Assembly: GCF_016734765.1 (NCBI RefSeq)
Contig: NZ_JAERQE010000022.1
Coordinates: 18,563-82,562, forward strand
Origin: Microvirga soli
GTDB lineage: Bacteria; Pseudomonadota; Alphaproteobacteria; Rhizobiales; Beijerinckiaceae
Direction: 5' to 3'
Length of the DNA stretch: 64,000 nucleotides
Numbering within the stretch: position 1 is the first letter of the stretch; each line of letters starts with the position of its first letter. Shown piece after piece: positions 35,366-43,920 of the stretch. Position numbers and translations under genes: made by a program. The notes beneath the pieces are model-generated. The model was not told the DNA's origin, did no database searches, and worked only from the letters and a program-made list of their open reading frames with translations.

Positions 35366-35623
35366 CTACTCCCGCTCTTGAACAGGCTCGAAGTGATGGA
35401 AGACGAGGGCGGTGGCGAGGACGCCGTCGAGAAGCTGAATTGCGTTGATCCGTTCGACGACCTGGCTCTCGGTGTCCGTCTCGAGGGTGACGATCAGCTT
35501 GCCCGTTTCCGCGCCGCCGTGAACCTCGGCACCCTCGATCGAGGAAAGGCTTTCGACAATCGACGAAACTCGATCAGGACGACTGTGAACGACGAGGCTG
35601 GAGATGTGACATTCGCCGGTCAT
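35366..35623 (-). CDS. napD: NapD, cytoplasmic Tat chaperone for NapA
   Basis: An 85-aa ferredoxin-like-fold protein that binds the NapA twin-arginine signal to hold back export until the cofactor is in. It has the family pattern [39 protein letters not shown] and a C-terminal [10 protein letters not shown]. It overlaps the 3' end of napF by 4 bp (ATGA) and precedes napA. Confidence 0.92.
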   Translation of the reverse strand: MTGECHISSLVVHSRPDRVSSIVESLSSIEGAEVHGGAETGKLIVTLETDTESQVVERINAIQLLDGVLATALVFHHFEPVQERE

Positions 35624-35916
35624 GAAGCGGCCTCCGGTGCGGAGATCTGGATGGTGTCGGCAGGACAGGCATTGGAGCAGTCGCCGCAGCCGGTGCAGGC
35701 ATCAAGATTGATCCTGGGGCGGGCGCCGCCGATGGCAAGCTCAAAGCGCACGGCACCTGTCGGACAGGCGTCCCGGCAGCTCATGCAGGCAATTCCCCGA
35801 AAGGCGAAGCACGACTGGCCGATCACGGCCACCGGAGGCCCGACAGGCTCGAGCGGTTCGGCGGCATACCTGCCGAGAACGAAGTTGCGGCGCCTGAGGT
35901 CCGGGGTCTCGGCCAT
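35620..35916 (-). CDS. napF: NapF, short ferredoxin-type protein
   Basis: A 98-aa cytoplasmic iron-sulfur protein thought to help load clusters into NapA. Two cysteine clusters are visible: CMSCRDACPTGAV and CTGCGDCSNACP, and a further Cys in QSCFAFRGIAC. E. coli NapF (about 164 aa) has four clusters, so this is a short form, as in several alphaproteobacteria. Start at ATG 35916 (MAETPDLRRRN); upstream codons overlap napE and are not family-like. Confidence 0.88.
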   Translation of the reverse strand: MAETPDLRRRNFVLGRYAAEPLEPVGPPVAVIGQSCFAFRGIACMSCRDACPTGAVRFELAIGGARPRINLDACTGCGDCSNACPADTIQISAPEAAS

Positions 35917-35929
35917 CGCCAGGTTCCCG

Positions 35930-36094
35930 TCAGACCGGACCGGGCGGTCCGGTGAACAGGTAGTACATCCAGACCAGGAAGCCCCAACCCGAGACGATAC
36001 CAACGGCAATGAAGGGCCAGATCAGGACGGCAAGAACGAGGAACGTGAGTGCCTCACGCTTTTTCGTGCCGGTCTCCAGTGGATCCGATTGCAT
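35930..36094 (-). CDS. napE: NapE, small membrane protein of the nap operon
   Basis: A 54-aa protein with one membrane helix (ALTFLVLAVLIWPFIAVGIV) and the highly typical ending GFLVWMYYLFTGPPGPV. NapE is a common first gene of alphaproteobacterial nap operons with no assigned function. I start it at ATG 36094 (MQSDPLETG), matching usual NapE length; a TTG at 36133 with GGAG upstream would add 13 residues. First gene of napEFDABC-DUF4142-moeA. Confidence 0.88.
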   Translation of the reverse strand: MQSDPLETGTKKREALTFLVLAVLIWPFIAVGIVSGWGFLVWMYYLFTGPPGPV

Positions 36095-36133
36095 TCGGAG
36101 ATGCTCAGGAGGTAGATCGCGGGTTACCGACAA

Positions 36134-36520
36134 CGCTTAAGCTCCATTGAGGTTCCGGCTTAGGACGAGGCTGGGACAGGCCACGACGCTGACTCGACGG
36201 CGAACCTCAAGGAGGCTCGTGGATGGGGCATGGGCAGCCTTGCCTGCTTCTTCCGGCAGGATGCGGCTTGCCCTTGAGTGAATCTGCCAGGGGCGTCGGG
36301 AGCGCTCCACTCAGGAATTGTACCTAGGTAGCCGACAGTGGAGGCATGCGGATGCCCTGATCGCGTACGCGGCAACGCGACCACTGAAATGGTTCTGGTC
36401 GGGAACGCCCCTCATCCCGCAGGATTGAGGCGCCGGTACCGACGACAAATGCCCAAGGTCAGGTGTGGTGATCCGCGCGAATTAGCCGGAAACCATATAC
36501 CAGACATACATGCGTCCTGT
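36134..36520. other. nap promoter region without an obvious Crp/Fnr box
   Basis: About 390 bp upstream of napE. I searched by eye for TTG-N8-CAA and found only a half-site (TTGAG at 36148). TACCTAGGTA at 36321-36330 is a perfect 10-bp palindrome of unknown meaning. The nap operon may therefore be controlled differently from nir, nor and nos. Confidence 0.45.
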
Positions 36521-36534
36521 TTGCGCGATGTCAA
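36521..36534. promoter_or_regulatory. Crp/Fnr-type box upstream of the NnrS-like gene
   Basis: TTGCG-CGAT-GTCAA. Centred 83 bp before ATG 36611; a -41.5 position predicts a 42-nt leader. Confidence 0.7.
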
Positions 36535-36610
36535 AGACGACCTTCATCCGATGGGCCATGGTCGCACTATCGTTAGCCGTCACGCGTCAATGCAATCCGC
36601 AGGGTCCCTA

Positions 36611-37798
36611 ATGTGCGCCGTATCCTCATCCAGCACGGGCTCGCATGACGCCTCGGTTCCGCAAGGATCCACAAGGGGAACCAAGGGGATCCGCCTTGTC
36701 CTGCTGGCCTTCGGAGTCCTTGCCCTGATCGCTGGCCTGTGCGGAGCGCTGTGGCGGGTCGGTTGGACGCTGCCCCACGGGTCATCGCTTGCCACCGTGC
36801 ACGGGCCCCTGATGATCTCGGGTATGTTCGGAACGCTGATCAGCCTGGAGCGCGCCGTCGCCCTCGGTCGCCAATGGGCCTACGCAGCCCCGGCTCTCGC
36901 TGGTGTCGGATCACTTGCCTTAGTCGCAGGCGCTCCGGTTGAATACGGGGCTGGCGCCTACGTGGCGGCCGCGGCGGCGCTGGCAGGGGCATCGCTGTTG
37001 GCCACGATCCGGCAGCCCGCCCTTTCCACGGGCGCCCTCCTGTTCGGTGCGCTGGCATGGCTCGCCGGAAACGTGCTCTGGCTTGCAGGCTTGGCGGCAT
37101 CCGATGCGGCGGGCTGGTGGATGACCTTCCTGGTCGTCACCGTTGTCGGCGAACGCATGGAACTCAGCCAGTCGATGCCGCAGCGGCGTGGCGGCGAGGC
37201 GTTGTTCCTGTTCGCCGTCGGCCTGCTCATCGTTGGCGCACGCAATGGGCTCCCGACGGGAAACGGCGCGATCCTGTTCGGGATCGCCCTGCTCGTCACC
37301 GCCATCTGGCTGCTGCGGCATGACACTGCCCGCAAGGACGTACGCGGAACGGGGCAGGATCGCTACACGGCCGCGTGCATGCTCGCAGGGCATGCATGGA
37401 TGGCCGTGGCTGGCCTCGTCCTGGTCGCCTCCCCGCCTGAGGGCACCTTCGGGTACGACATCGCGCTGCACGCGGTCCTGATCGGGTTCGTCCTGTCGAT
37501 GGTGTTCGGGCACGCGCTCACTATCCTGCCAACGCTTGCTCAAATCCGGGTGCACTATACCCTGCTTCTTTACGGCCCCTTGCTCCTTCTTCATGCGTCA
37601 GTGGCCCTGCGCGTCGGAAGCGGCATCGCCGGCTGGGATGCCGGGCGGAAGGGGAGCGGCATCGTCACGCTTGCGTCACTCATGACCTTCTTCGTCAGCC
37701 TGGTTCTGTCCCGGCGGCAGGATCGGGTCGCTTCCGTGTCCAATGGGATCCCTGGGGCCGGGACCGCCATTGATCCGATTGCCTGCGAACCGAGGTAG
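36611..37798 (+). CDS. Polytopic membrane protein, NnrS-like, of a denitrification locus
   Basis: A 395-aa integral membrane protein with about 12 helices. It carries HGPLMISGMFGTLISLERAV near residue 60, HAVLIGFVLSMVFGHALTIL near 295 and GERMELSQ, an arrangement of conserved His resembling NnrS-type haem/copper membrane proteins. It is clearly different from the nnrS at 15.2 kb. The ATG at 36611 has AGGG upstream and fits the promoter box; the frame continues far upstream without membrane character. Its role, perhaps NO handling or copper/haem delivery, is inferred only. Next are copper-related genes. Confidence 0.75.
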   Translation: MCAVSSSSTGSHDASVPQGSTRGTKGIRLVLLAFGVLALIAGLCGALWRVGWTLPHGSSLATVHGPLMISGMFGTLISLERAVALGRQWAYAAPALAGVGSLALVAGAPVEYGAGAYVAAAAALAGASLLATIRQPALSTGALLFGALAWLAGNVLWLAGLAASDAAGWWMTFLVVTVVGERMELSQSMPQRRGGEALFLFAVGLLIVGARNGLPTGNGAILFGIALLVTAIWLLRHDTARKDVRGTGQDRYTAACMLAGHAWMAVAGLVLVASPPEGTFGYDIALHAVLIGFVLSMVFGHALTILPTLAQIRVHYTLLLYGPLLLLHASVALRVGSGIAGWDAGRKGSGIVTLASLMTFFVSLVLSRRQDRVASVSNGIPGAGTAIDPIACEPR

Positions 37799-37806
37799 CA
37801 GGGGCC

Positions 37807-38193
37807 ATGAGGCAGGCTCGGAAAGCGACCATCTGGATCCGGCAGGCAACCGCTCTGGCTTCCGCCCTGTCCCTGTTTGTCCATATCGGCCTAATGGCCC
37901 TCGGGACGCAGCCACAGCCGAGGATCGTCCGTGATTCCGAGGCGCGCCACCTGCACCATTCCGATGCTGCGGGCGGCTGCGTCCCGAGCGAACCGGGGAA
38001 GGTTGCCGGACATCCCCAGCCCTGCTGCATCCTGAGTTTCCTTCACGGATTGCCTTCGTCGCCGGACGGCGTCCGAACCCCGCCGCGCCGCGTCTCGGCC
38101 ATCCTGAACTTCGGGGACGGCACGGGGTCCGCAGGAATCCGGCCCTCTCCGCCCTATCCCGTCGGTGCGAGGGCACCGCCCGCGTCGGCCTGA
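37807..38193 (+). CDS. Small exported His/Cys-containing protein, DUF2946-like
   Basis: A 128-aa protein beginning with a hydrophobic segment (ATALASALSLFVHIGLMALG). The rest contains scattered His and Cys (ARHLHHSD, GGCVPSEP, PQPCCILSFLHG) and the ending YPVGARAPPASA. That ending and length resemble DUF2946, a family found beside copper genes; the resemblance is weak. It is 9 bp after the NnrS-like gene and 42 bp before the YcnI gene, so probably part of one copper-related operon. Confidence 0.6.
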   Translation: MRQARKATIWIRQATALASALSLFVHIGLMALGTQPQPRIVRDSEARHLHHSDAAGGCVPSEPGKVAGHPQPCCILSFLHGLPSSPDGVRTPPRRVSAILNFGDGTGSAGIRPSPPYPVGARAPPASA

Positions 38194-38234
38194 CCGGAAC
38201 GACACGACAACCCTCCTACAGATAGGACAAGACC

Positions 38235-38768
38235 ATGATTACGATCCATTCCCGCGGGGCGCTCGCCGCCGCATTCCTCTCGCTCGCCTTTGCGGCACAG
38301 GCCCACACCACCCTCGAGAGCCAGAGCGCTCCCGTATCGTCGACCTACAAGGCGGTTCTGCGCGTCGGCCACGGCTGCGAGGGCGAACCGACCCTGAAGC
38401 TGCGTGTCCGCATCCCGGACGGCGTCATCAACGTCAAGCCGATGCCCAAGGCCGGCTGGGAGATGGAGACCGTCAAGGCTCCATACGGCAAGACCTACGA
38501 CTACTATGGCACTGCGATGTCGGAGGGCGTGCGGGAGATCGTGTGGACCGGCAGGCTGCTCGACGAGCACTACGACGAGTTCGTCTTCCGTGCATACCTG
38601 ACCGACAGCCTCAGGCCGGACGCCGCGCTCCACTTCCCGACCGTGCAGGAATGCGGGGGCGGCAAGGCGGACCGTTGGATCGAGATCCCGGCCGAGGGCA
38701 AGAGCGCCGACGACTACGAGTACCCCGCCCCGGGGCTGAAGTTGATGCCCGCCAAGGCCACGCACTGA
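38235..38768 (+). CDS. YcnI family copper-binding exported protein (DUF1775)
   Basis: A 177-aa periplasmic protein. The signal peptide ends AQA, so the mature protein starts with His (HTTLES), as needed for the N-terminal histidine copper site of YcnI proteins. The core has VGHGCEGEPTLKLRVRIPDG, GWEMETVK and REIVWTGRLLDEHYDEF, all typical DUF1775. Normally membrane-anchored at the C terminus; here no anchor is visible. It sits directly before a CopC-CopD fusion, a common pairing, suggesting copper supply for NirK and NosZ. Confidence 0.88.
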   Translation: MITIHSRGALAAAFLSLAFAAQAHTTLESQSAPVSSTYKAVLRVGHGCEGEPTLKLRVRIPDGVINVKPMPKAGWEMETVKAPYGKTYDYYGTAMSEGVREIVWTGRLLDEHYDEFVFRAYLTDSLRPDAALHFPTVQECGGGKADRWIEIPAEGKSADDYEYPAPGLKLMPAKATH

Positions 38769-38775
38769 CAAGGGA

Positions 38776-38802
38776 GCGGGGTCCCGTCACACGGAACCCC
38801 GC
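38776..38802 (+). terminator. Intercistronic hairpin between the ycnI-like and copC-copD-like genes
   Basis: GCGGGGTCCCG (38776-38786), loop TCACA, CGGAACCCCGC (38792-38802); one mismatch in an 11-bp stem. No U tract. Another hairpin directly after a gene for a soluble exported protein. Confidence 0.55.
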
Positions 38803-38808
38803 GAATCC

Positions 38809-40410
38809 ATGATGCGTGCCATCATCATCACGCTCTGGCTGGCGCTCGCCGGACTGTGGGGCAGCGATGCAGCCCTCGCCCATGCGGCGCTGGTCGAGAC
38901 ACATCCCGCGGACGGCGCCGTCGTCGAGGACGGGCCAGCCGCCGTGCGCCTGCGCTTCAATGAGCCCGTATCGCCCCTGGTCATCGGCCTGACCGATGCA
39001 CGAGGCCGGTCGCATCCCGGCCTCAGGACCATCGCCCGCAACGAGTTGCTCGAGATATTCCTGCCGCCGGACCTGCCGAGGGGCACCCACGTCCTGAGCT
39101 ACCGCGTGAATTCCGGCGACGGCCATCCGATCGGCGGAGCCGTCGTGTTCTCGATCGGCGCACCGACCGAGGCCGGCAACCGCTCCGGCGAGACAGGAAC
39201 GGGAGAGGGCGCCGGCACCGTCCTCTGGCTGGCACGGGTAACCCTCTACCTCGGCCTGTTCGCCGGAGTGGGAGGCGCGTTCTTCCGTGCCTGGCTCGCC
39301 CACGGCCTGCCGGGGGTTGCGGTGGATCGCGTGCTCCATGCCTCCATTGCGGTGGGCATCGTCGCTTCCGCTGCATCGCTGGGCTTGCAGGGTATCGATG
39401 CCTTGGGGGGTACCCTCGCCGACATGGCAGCTCCGGCCGCGTGGGCGGCGGGATGGGGAACCTCCTACGGCCAAACGACAGCCGCCGGAACGGCGGCGCT
39501 CATCCTTGGATGGCTTTCGATGCACGGACCCGATGGCTGGCGAAGGGCAGGAAGCGTGTCGGGGATGGGCGCGGTCGGACTGTCCTTCGCCTTGAGCGGC
39601 CATGCCAGCGCAGCGGATCCGCAATGGCTGACGCGTCCCGCAGTCTTCGTCCATGCCGTCGGCATCGCCTACTGGATCGGGGCCCTCATTCCGCTTGCGA
39701 TCATCATCCGCAAGGCGCCGGGAGCGGCGTTCCCGGTCGTACGCCGCTTCTCCACGGGTGCGCTCGTTACGGTCGCGGCCATTACGCTCGCCGGGATTGC
39801 CCTGGCCGTGATCCAGGTGGAGTCCACCGCGAACCTGATCGGCACCGCCTATGGCCAGGTTCTTGTCGCCAAGACCCTGCTGGCAGGCGCATTGCTCGGC
39901 TTGGCCGCCCTGAACCGTCGCTGGCTCACGCCTGCCATGACCGCCCCGGAAGGCTCCGGCGCCAAGTGGCTGGTGCGCTCGGTCAAGGCCGAGATCGTCC
40001 TTTGCCTCGCAATCCTCGCGCTGGTCGGACTCTGGAGGTTCACCCCGCCTCCAAGGGCGCTCGCATCCTCCGCGGAGGCTTCGAGGCCCGCGAGCGTTCA
40101 CCTGCACTCGAACAGGCTCATGGCCCAGGTCACGATGTCTCCCGGCAGGGTCGGCCCCACGCGAGCGAGGATCGTCGTCGCGACGGGACAGGCGGAACCG
40201 ATCGACGCGAAGGAAGTGACCCTCCGGCTCGCACGGCCCGATGCCGGCATCGAGCCCATCGTCCGCAAGGCGAGGAAGGTGGGGTCCTGCGCGTGGGAGG
40301 TGGATTCCCTGGTCCTGCCCCTGGCGGGGGCCTGGAAGGCGACGGTGGATGTCCTCGTCGACGACTTCGAGAAGGTCAGCCTCGGAGGATCCCTGACCGT
40401 GAAGCCGTGA
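38809..40410 (+). CDS. CopC-CopD fusion (YcnJ-like copper import protein)
   Basis: A 533-aa protein. The signal peptide ends ALA, leaving a mature N-terminal HAALVETHPADG, the CopC-type copper site that uses the amino-terminal His; the CopC domain ends near residue 120 (GDGHPIGGAVVFSI). A CopD domain of about eight helices follows (residues 140-410), with HASAADPQWLTRPAVFVHAVGI-type histidines. A soluble C-terminal domain of about 120 residues (MAQVTMSPGRVGPTRARIVV) completes it. Probable periplasm-to-cytoplasm copper uptake for cuproenzyme assembly. Converges with the ferritin-like gene 20 bp away. Confidence 0.87.
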   Translation: MMRAIIITLWLALAGLWGSDAALAHAALVETHPADGAVVEDGPAAVRLRFNEPVSPLVIGLTDARGRSHPGLRTIARNELLEIFLPPDLPRGTHVLSYRVNSGDGHPIGGAVVFSIGAPTEAGNRSGETGTGEGAGTVLWLARVTLYLGLFAGVGGAFFRAWLAHGLPGVAVDRVLHASIAVGIVASAASLGLQGIDALGGTLADMAAPAAWAAGWGTSYGQTTAAGTAALILGWLSMHGPDGWRRAGSVSGMGAVGLSFALSGHASAADPQWLTRPAVFVHAVGIAYWIGALIPLAIIIRKAPGAAFPVVRRFSTGALVTVAAITLAGIALAVIQVESTANLIGTAYGQVLVAKTLLAGALLGLAALNRRWLTPAMTAPEGSGAKWLVRSVKAEIVLCLAILALVGLWRFTPPPRALASSAEASRPASVHLHSNRLMAQVTMSPGRVGPTRARIVVATGQAEPIDAKEVTLRLARPDAGIEPIVRKARKVGSCAWEVDSLVLPLAGAWKATVDVLVDDFEKVSLGGSLTVKP

Positions 40411-40429
40411 GCCGCCCGGAAGTCGGCAT

Positions 40430-41302
40430 CTAGCCGTGCAGCTCGGGCAGGTCGTCCCTCAGCCATGCAAGGCGGGAGATGGCGTCTCCGGCCAGGGACT
40501 GCATACGGTCCAGCGTGGCCTCGTCGCCGGCGAGGTCTCCGACCTCGAGGTAACGCTCGGCCAGCAACTCGGCCAGCACCACCGGATCCTCCGGGAGCCT
40601 CTCTCCCGCCCCTACGCCCTTGAGGGGAACGGATGCACGGTCGAGTTCCCGGGCGGTGCGCCTCGCTCCCTCGATGAAGTCCGTCAGCCGTGTCCGTTCC
40701 GGTTCAGGGGACTGGTGCGTGAGAGGCTCGAGAAGGTCGGCGAGATGCCGCTCGAGGTCGGCGAGATCCGTCGCACCCTCACCGTCGCCTCCACCCGTGC
40801 GCCTGCGTTCGGTATGGAAGGCCTGCCGGCGCTCCCGCCGGAGGATCGCCACATGTCCCAGCTCCTCGTGCGCCATGGTCTCGGCGGCCTGCCTGACGTC
40901 ATCCGTCTTCGCATGGGCAGCGACGTAGCTCCAGAAGGCGAAGGCGCGCTCCTCGTTGCGCACCGCCATCGAAAGGGCACGGTAGGCATTGAACAGCCGG
41001 GGATGCGCCGTCGCGGAGCCCTCGTCATCGAACGTCTCCGAGGCGTTCCAGCGGATCGTCGCCGGATCGACGCCCTTGCCGTTCGTCCTCCGCGACCAGT
41101 CATGGACACTCTCGAGGTGATGCCTTTCGCCGGCGGACAGGCGGTCGAACACGTCCGCCAGTGCCGGATCGCCCTCATGCCTCATCCTTTCGGCGATCTC
41201 GGCATAGCGCGTGGCGGCCTCGTCCTCCATGGCGGCAGCGAGGGCCATCAGCTCCTCGATCGACTCCACGGTCCCGGCGGGCTCGTTCCTCAAAAGAGAC
41301 AT
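40430..41302 (-). CDS. Ferritin-like (rubrerythrin-type) di-iron domain protein, unknown
   Basis: A 290-aa cytoplasmic protein without a signal. The first 150 residues look like a rubrerythrin/ferritin four-helix bundle with Glu and ExxH-type ligands: MALAAAMEDEAATRYAEIAE, SAGERHHLESVHDW, AVRNEERAFAFWSYVAAHA and ETMAHEELGHVAILRRE. The remainder is charged and helical with no family I can name. Start ATG 41302 follows GGAGA. The box TTGAC-ACAC-ATCAA is centred 73 bp upstream, predicting a 32-nt leader. Iron storage, peroxide or NO defence are possible; none is shown. Confidence 0.75.
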   Translation of the reverse strand: MSLLRNEPAGTVESIEELMALAAAMEDEAATRYAEIAERMRHEGDPALADVFDRLSAGERHHLESVHDWSRRTNGKGVDPATIRWNASETFDDEGSATAHPRLFNAYRALSMAVRNEERAFAFWSYVAAHAKTDDVRQAAETMAHEELGHVAILRRERRQAFHTERRRTGGGDGEGATDLADLERHLADLLEPLTHQSPEPERTRLTDFIEGARRTARELDRASVPLKGVGAGERLPEDPVVLAELLAERYLEVGDLAGDEATLDRMQSLAGDAISRLAWLRDDLPELHG

Positions 41303-41368
41303 CTCGTTCTCCGCGTCATGCAGGAATTTGGTACGCAGGGTTGATATGGCAACTTGGGTCCGTCCGGT

Positions 41369-41382
41369 TTGACACACATCAA
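41369..41382. promoter_or_regulatory. Crp/Fnr-type box between the ferritin-like gene and nosR
   Basis: TTGAC-ACAC-ATCAA, the box closest to the FNR consensus on its right half. Spacing suits the ferritin-like gene; for nosR it leaves a leader of 125-190 nt. It may serve both directions. Confidence 0.75.
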
Positions 41383-41607
41383 TGCGCCACCGCCGTCCTT
41401 CATCAGGATGCTTTCGGGCCATCCGACATTCTTGCCGACGGCCTGAGAAGAACCGCAGCGCCTCAACCGAGCAGTTCGGTCCTGGAGTCGTTACGGTCCT
41501 TCTGTTCAGAAACAACAAGAATCCGCCTGGACGGTCCCCTGTTGGAAACGCTGCATCCGCCTGCATCCGCCCGACGCCTTGCCAATGCCGGCTTTCGACT
41601 GCTGTGC

Positions 41608-43920
41608 ATGGTGAGCTTGCTATGGATAGTAGCCGCCCTCTGGATCGGCGACGCCTTCGCGGCAGGCCGGGTGCAGGAATTCCTTCCGAAGGCTCAACCC
41701 GCTGACTTCTTCCCCGGAGCCGACCGCTTCGGTACGCCCCAGGGCGATCCGCCGCTCGTGCCCGTCCAGCAGGGCGACCGCCTGCTCGGCCACGTCTACC
41801 TCAACTCCGACGTCACGAGCGCCACCGGCTATTCCGGCAAGCCGATCCACATGCTGGTCGGCATCGATCCGAACGGTGTCATCACCGGGATCAACCTCGT
41901 CGACCACAAGGAGCCCATCGTCCTCATCGGTATCCCGGAGCGCCGCATCGTCGATGCGATGAATGCACTCATCGGCAAAGACATGCGGCCGATCTCATCA
42001 GGCGCCGAACGGCCGCCCCAGGTCGACATCGTCAGCGGTGCCACCGTGACGGTCCTGGTGATGGGCGACAGCGTCGTACGGTCCGCCGTGCGCCTCATCC
42101 GCAGCGGCCGCCTCGGTGCAGGGAGTCCGGCCGCCGCAGCGGCCGCGCCGACCGCCGTGAAGACGGTCGACCTGTCGAAGAGCGAGGTCCGCGACTGGCA
42201 GACCCTCCTCGGCGACGGCTCGGTTCGGCGCCTGTCTCTCACCGTCGGCGAGGTCAGCGAGGCCTTCGCCACGGCGGGCAACCAAGAGGCAGCGAACAAC
42301 CCGGAAACGGGAGAGCCGACCGATCCGTTCATCGATCTGTACCTCGCCCCGGTGAGCGTGCCCACCATCGGGCGCAGCCTGCTCGGCGACGCGGCGTACG
42401 AGCAGCTCAAGACAAGGCTCAAGCCGGGGCAACAGGCCATCGTGGTGGCGGGAGAAGGTGCCTACTCGTTCAAGGGCTCCGGCTATGTCCGCGGCGGCAT
42501 CTTTGATCGCATCGAGCTTCTCCAGGACGGCCAGAGCACCCGCTTCCGCGACCGCAACCACACCCGCCTCGGCGATCTCGCGGCGGAGGGTGCTCCGGCC
42601 CTGCGCGAGATCGCCCTGTACGTAGTGCCCGAGGACTTCAAGCTCGACCTCACCGGGCCATGGCAACTGCAACTCCTCGTCCAGAGGAACGTCGGCGCGC
42701 GCGACAAGGCGTTCCTGAACTACGATATCGAGTACACGCTGCCGGACCAGTACCTGCGGATCGAGCAGCCTCCCGCACAACCGCAAGCCCAAGTCCAAGT
42801 CCAAGACCAAGCGAGCGCGCCACCCGTTGCCGCAGCTACCGCCGTGCAGTCCCTCAACGATGCCGATGCGCTCGCGGCGGGGGAAATCGAGGAGGCGCTC
42901 TGGCTCAAGATCTGGAAGACCAACACCGTCTCCATCGGCATCGCCGCCGTCGCGCTTCTGGTCCTCACCGCCATCTTCTTCTTCCAGGACACCTTGGTCC
43001 GCCGTCCCAAGGTCTATGTCTGGGTGCGGCGCGCCTACCTGACGTTCACGCTGGTCTGGCTCGGCTGGTACGCCAACGCCCAGCTCTCGGTGGTCAACGT
43101 CCTCACCTTCACCAACTCCCTCGTCACCGACTTCAACTGGGAGTTCTTCCTCGCCGCGCCGCTGATCTTCATCCTGTGGGCGGCGGTCGCCGCGGCGCTG
43201 CTGTTCTGGGGCCGCGGCCCCTTCTGCGGCTGGCTCTGCCCCTTCGGCGCCCTTCAGGAACTGACCAACAACATCGCCCAGTGGCTGAAGGTGCCGCAGG
43301 TCAAGGTACCCTGGGGGCTGCATGAGCGCCTCTGGCCGGTCAAGTACATCATCTTCCTGGGACTGTTCGGGCTGTCCCTCTACTCCGTCGCGCTGGCCGA
43401 GGTCTTCGCCGAGGTCGAGCCGTTCAAGACCGCCATCATCCTCAAGTTCGCGCGTGACTGGCCGTTCGTGATCTACGCCCTGACGCTGCTCACGGCAGGC
43501 CTGTTCATCGAGCGCTTCTTCTGTCGCTATCTCTGCCCGCTCGGCGCGGCGCTCGCCATTCCCGGCAAGATCCGGATGTTCGAGTGGCTCAAGCGCTGGC
43601 CGGAGTGCGGCTCGCCCTGCCAGCGTTGCGCCAAGGAATGCCCGGTGCAGTCGATCCACCCCGAGGGCTTCATCAACGTCAACGAGTGCATCTACTGCAT
43701 GCATTGCCAGGAGCTGTACCACGACGACCAGCGCTGCCCGCACATGATCCAGGTGCGGCTCAAGCGCGAGAAGCGCGAGGCACTTTCTTCGCCTTCCATG
43801 AGCCAGATCAAAGACGGCGGCAAGGGACCCGCTAAAACTGTCATCACCCACAAGGGCAAGGTCATCGGAAAGCCCATGGTAGAGCCGACCCCGGCCGACG
43901 TTCCGACAACCGTTTCATGA
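41608..43920 (+). CDS. nosR: NosR, membrane flavo-iron-sulfur protein of N2O reduction
   Basis: A 770-aa protein needed for nosZ expression and electron supply to NosZ. It has an N-terminal export signal, a periplasmic FMN-binding domain with [10 protein letters not shown] near residue 150 (flavin-linked Thr), five or six helices, cytoplasmic cysteine pairs CGWLCP and CRYLCP, and a C-terminal double 4Fe-4S domain ([17 protein letters not shown]). A Gln-rich linker near residue 395 is encoded by a 6-bp repeat. The ATG at 41608 is the first; a TTG at 41542 would add a basic n-region to the signal and is credible. The stop overlaps nosZ (ATGA). Confidence 0.93.
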   Translation: MVSLLWIVAALWIGDAFAAGRVQEFLPKAQPADFFPGADRFGTPQGDPPLVPVQQGDRLLGHVYLNSDVTSATGYSGKPIHMLVGIDPNGVITGINLVDHKEPIVLIGIPERRIVDAMNALIGKDMRPISSGAERPPQVDIVSGATVTVLVMGDSVVRSAVRLIRSGRLGAGSPAAAAAAPTAVKTVDLSKSEVRDWQTLLGDGSVRRLSLTVGEVSEAFATAGNQEAANNPETGEPTDPFIDLYLAPVSVPTIGRSLLGDAAYEQLKTRLKPGQQAIVVAGEGAYSFKGSGYVRGGIFDRIELLQDGQSTRFRDRNHTRLGDLAAEGAPALREIALYVVPEDFKLDLTGPWQLQLLVQRNVGARDKAFLNYDIEYTLPDQYLRIEQPPAQPQAQVQVQDQASAPPVAAATAVQSLNDADALAAGEIEEALWLKIWKTNTVSIGIAAVALLVLTAIFFFQDTLVRRPKVYVWVRRAYLTFTLVWLGWYANAQLSVVNVLTFTNSLVTDFNWEFFLAAPLIFILWAAVAAALLFWGRGPFCGWLCPFGALQELTNNIAQWLKVPQVKVPWGLHERLWPVKYIIFLGLFGLSLYSVALAEVFAEVEPFKTAIILKFARDWPFVIYALTLLTAGLFIERFFCRYLCPLGAALAIPGKIRMFEWLKRWPECGSPCQRCAKECPVQSIHPEGFINVNECIYCMHCQELYHDDQRCPHMIQVRLKREKREALSSPSMSQIKDGGKGPAKTVITHKGKVIGKPMVEPTPADVPTTVS
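42784..42813 (+). repeat. Five-copy 6-bp tandem repeat inside nosR
   Basis: CAAGCC-CAAGTC-CAAGTC-CAAGAC-CAAGCG, in frame, encoding [10 protein letters not shown] between the FMN domain and the first core helix. In-frame copy change would alter linker length without breaking the gene. Confidence 0.7.

Noticed and set aside
36321..36330. TACCTAGGTA palindrome as an operator
   Set aside because: A 10-bp palindrome can arise by chance and it occurs once; no known regulator motif.
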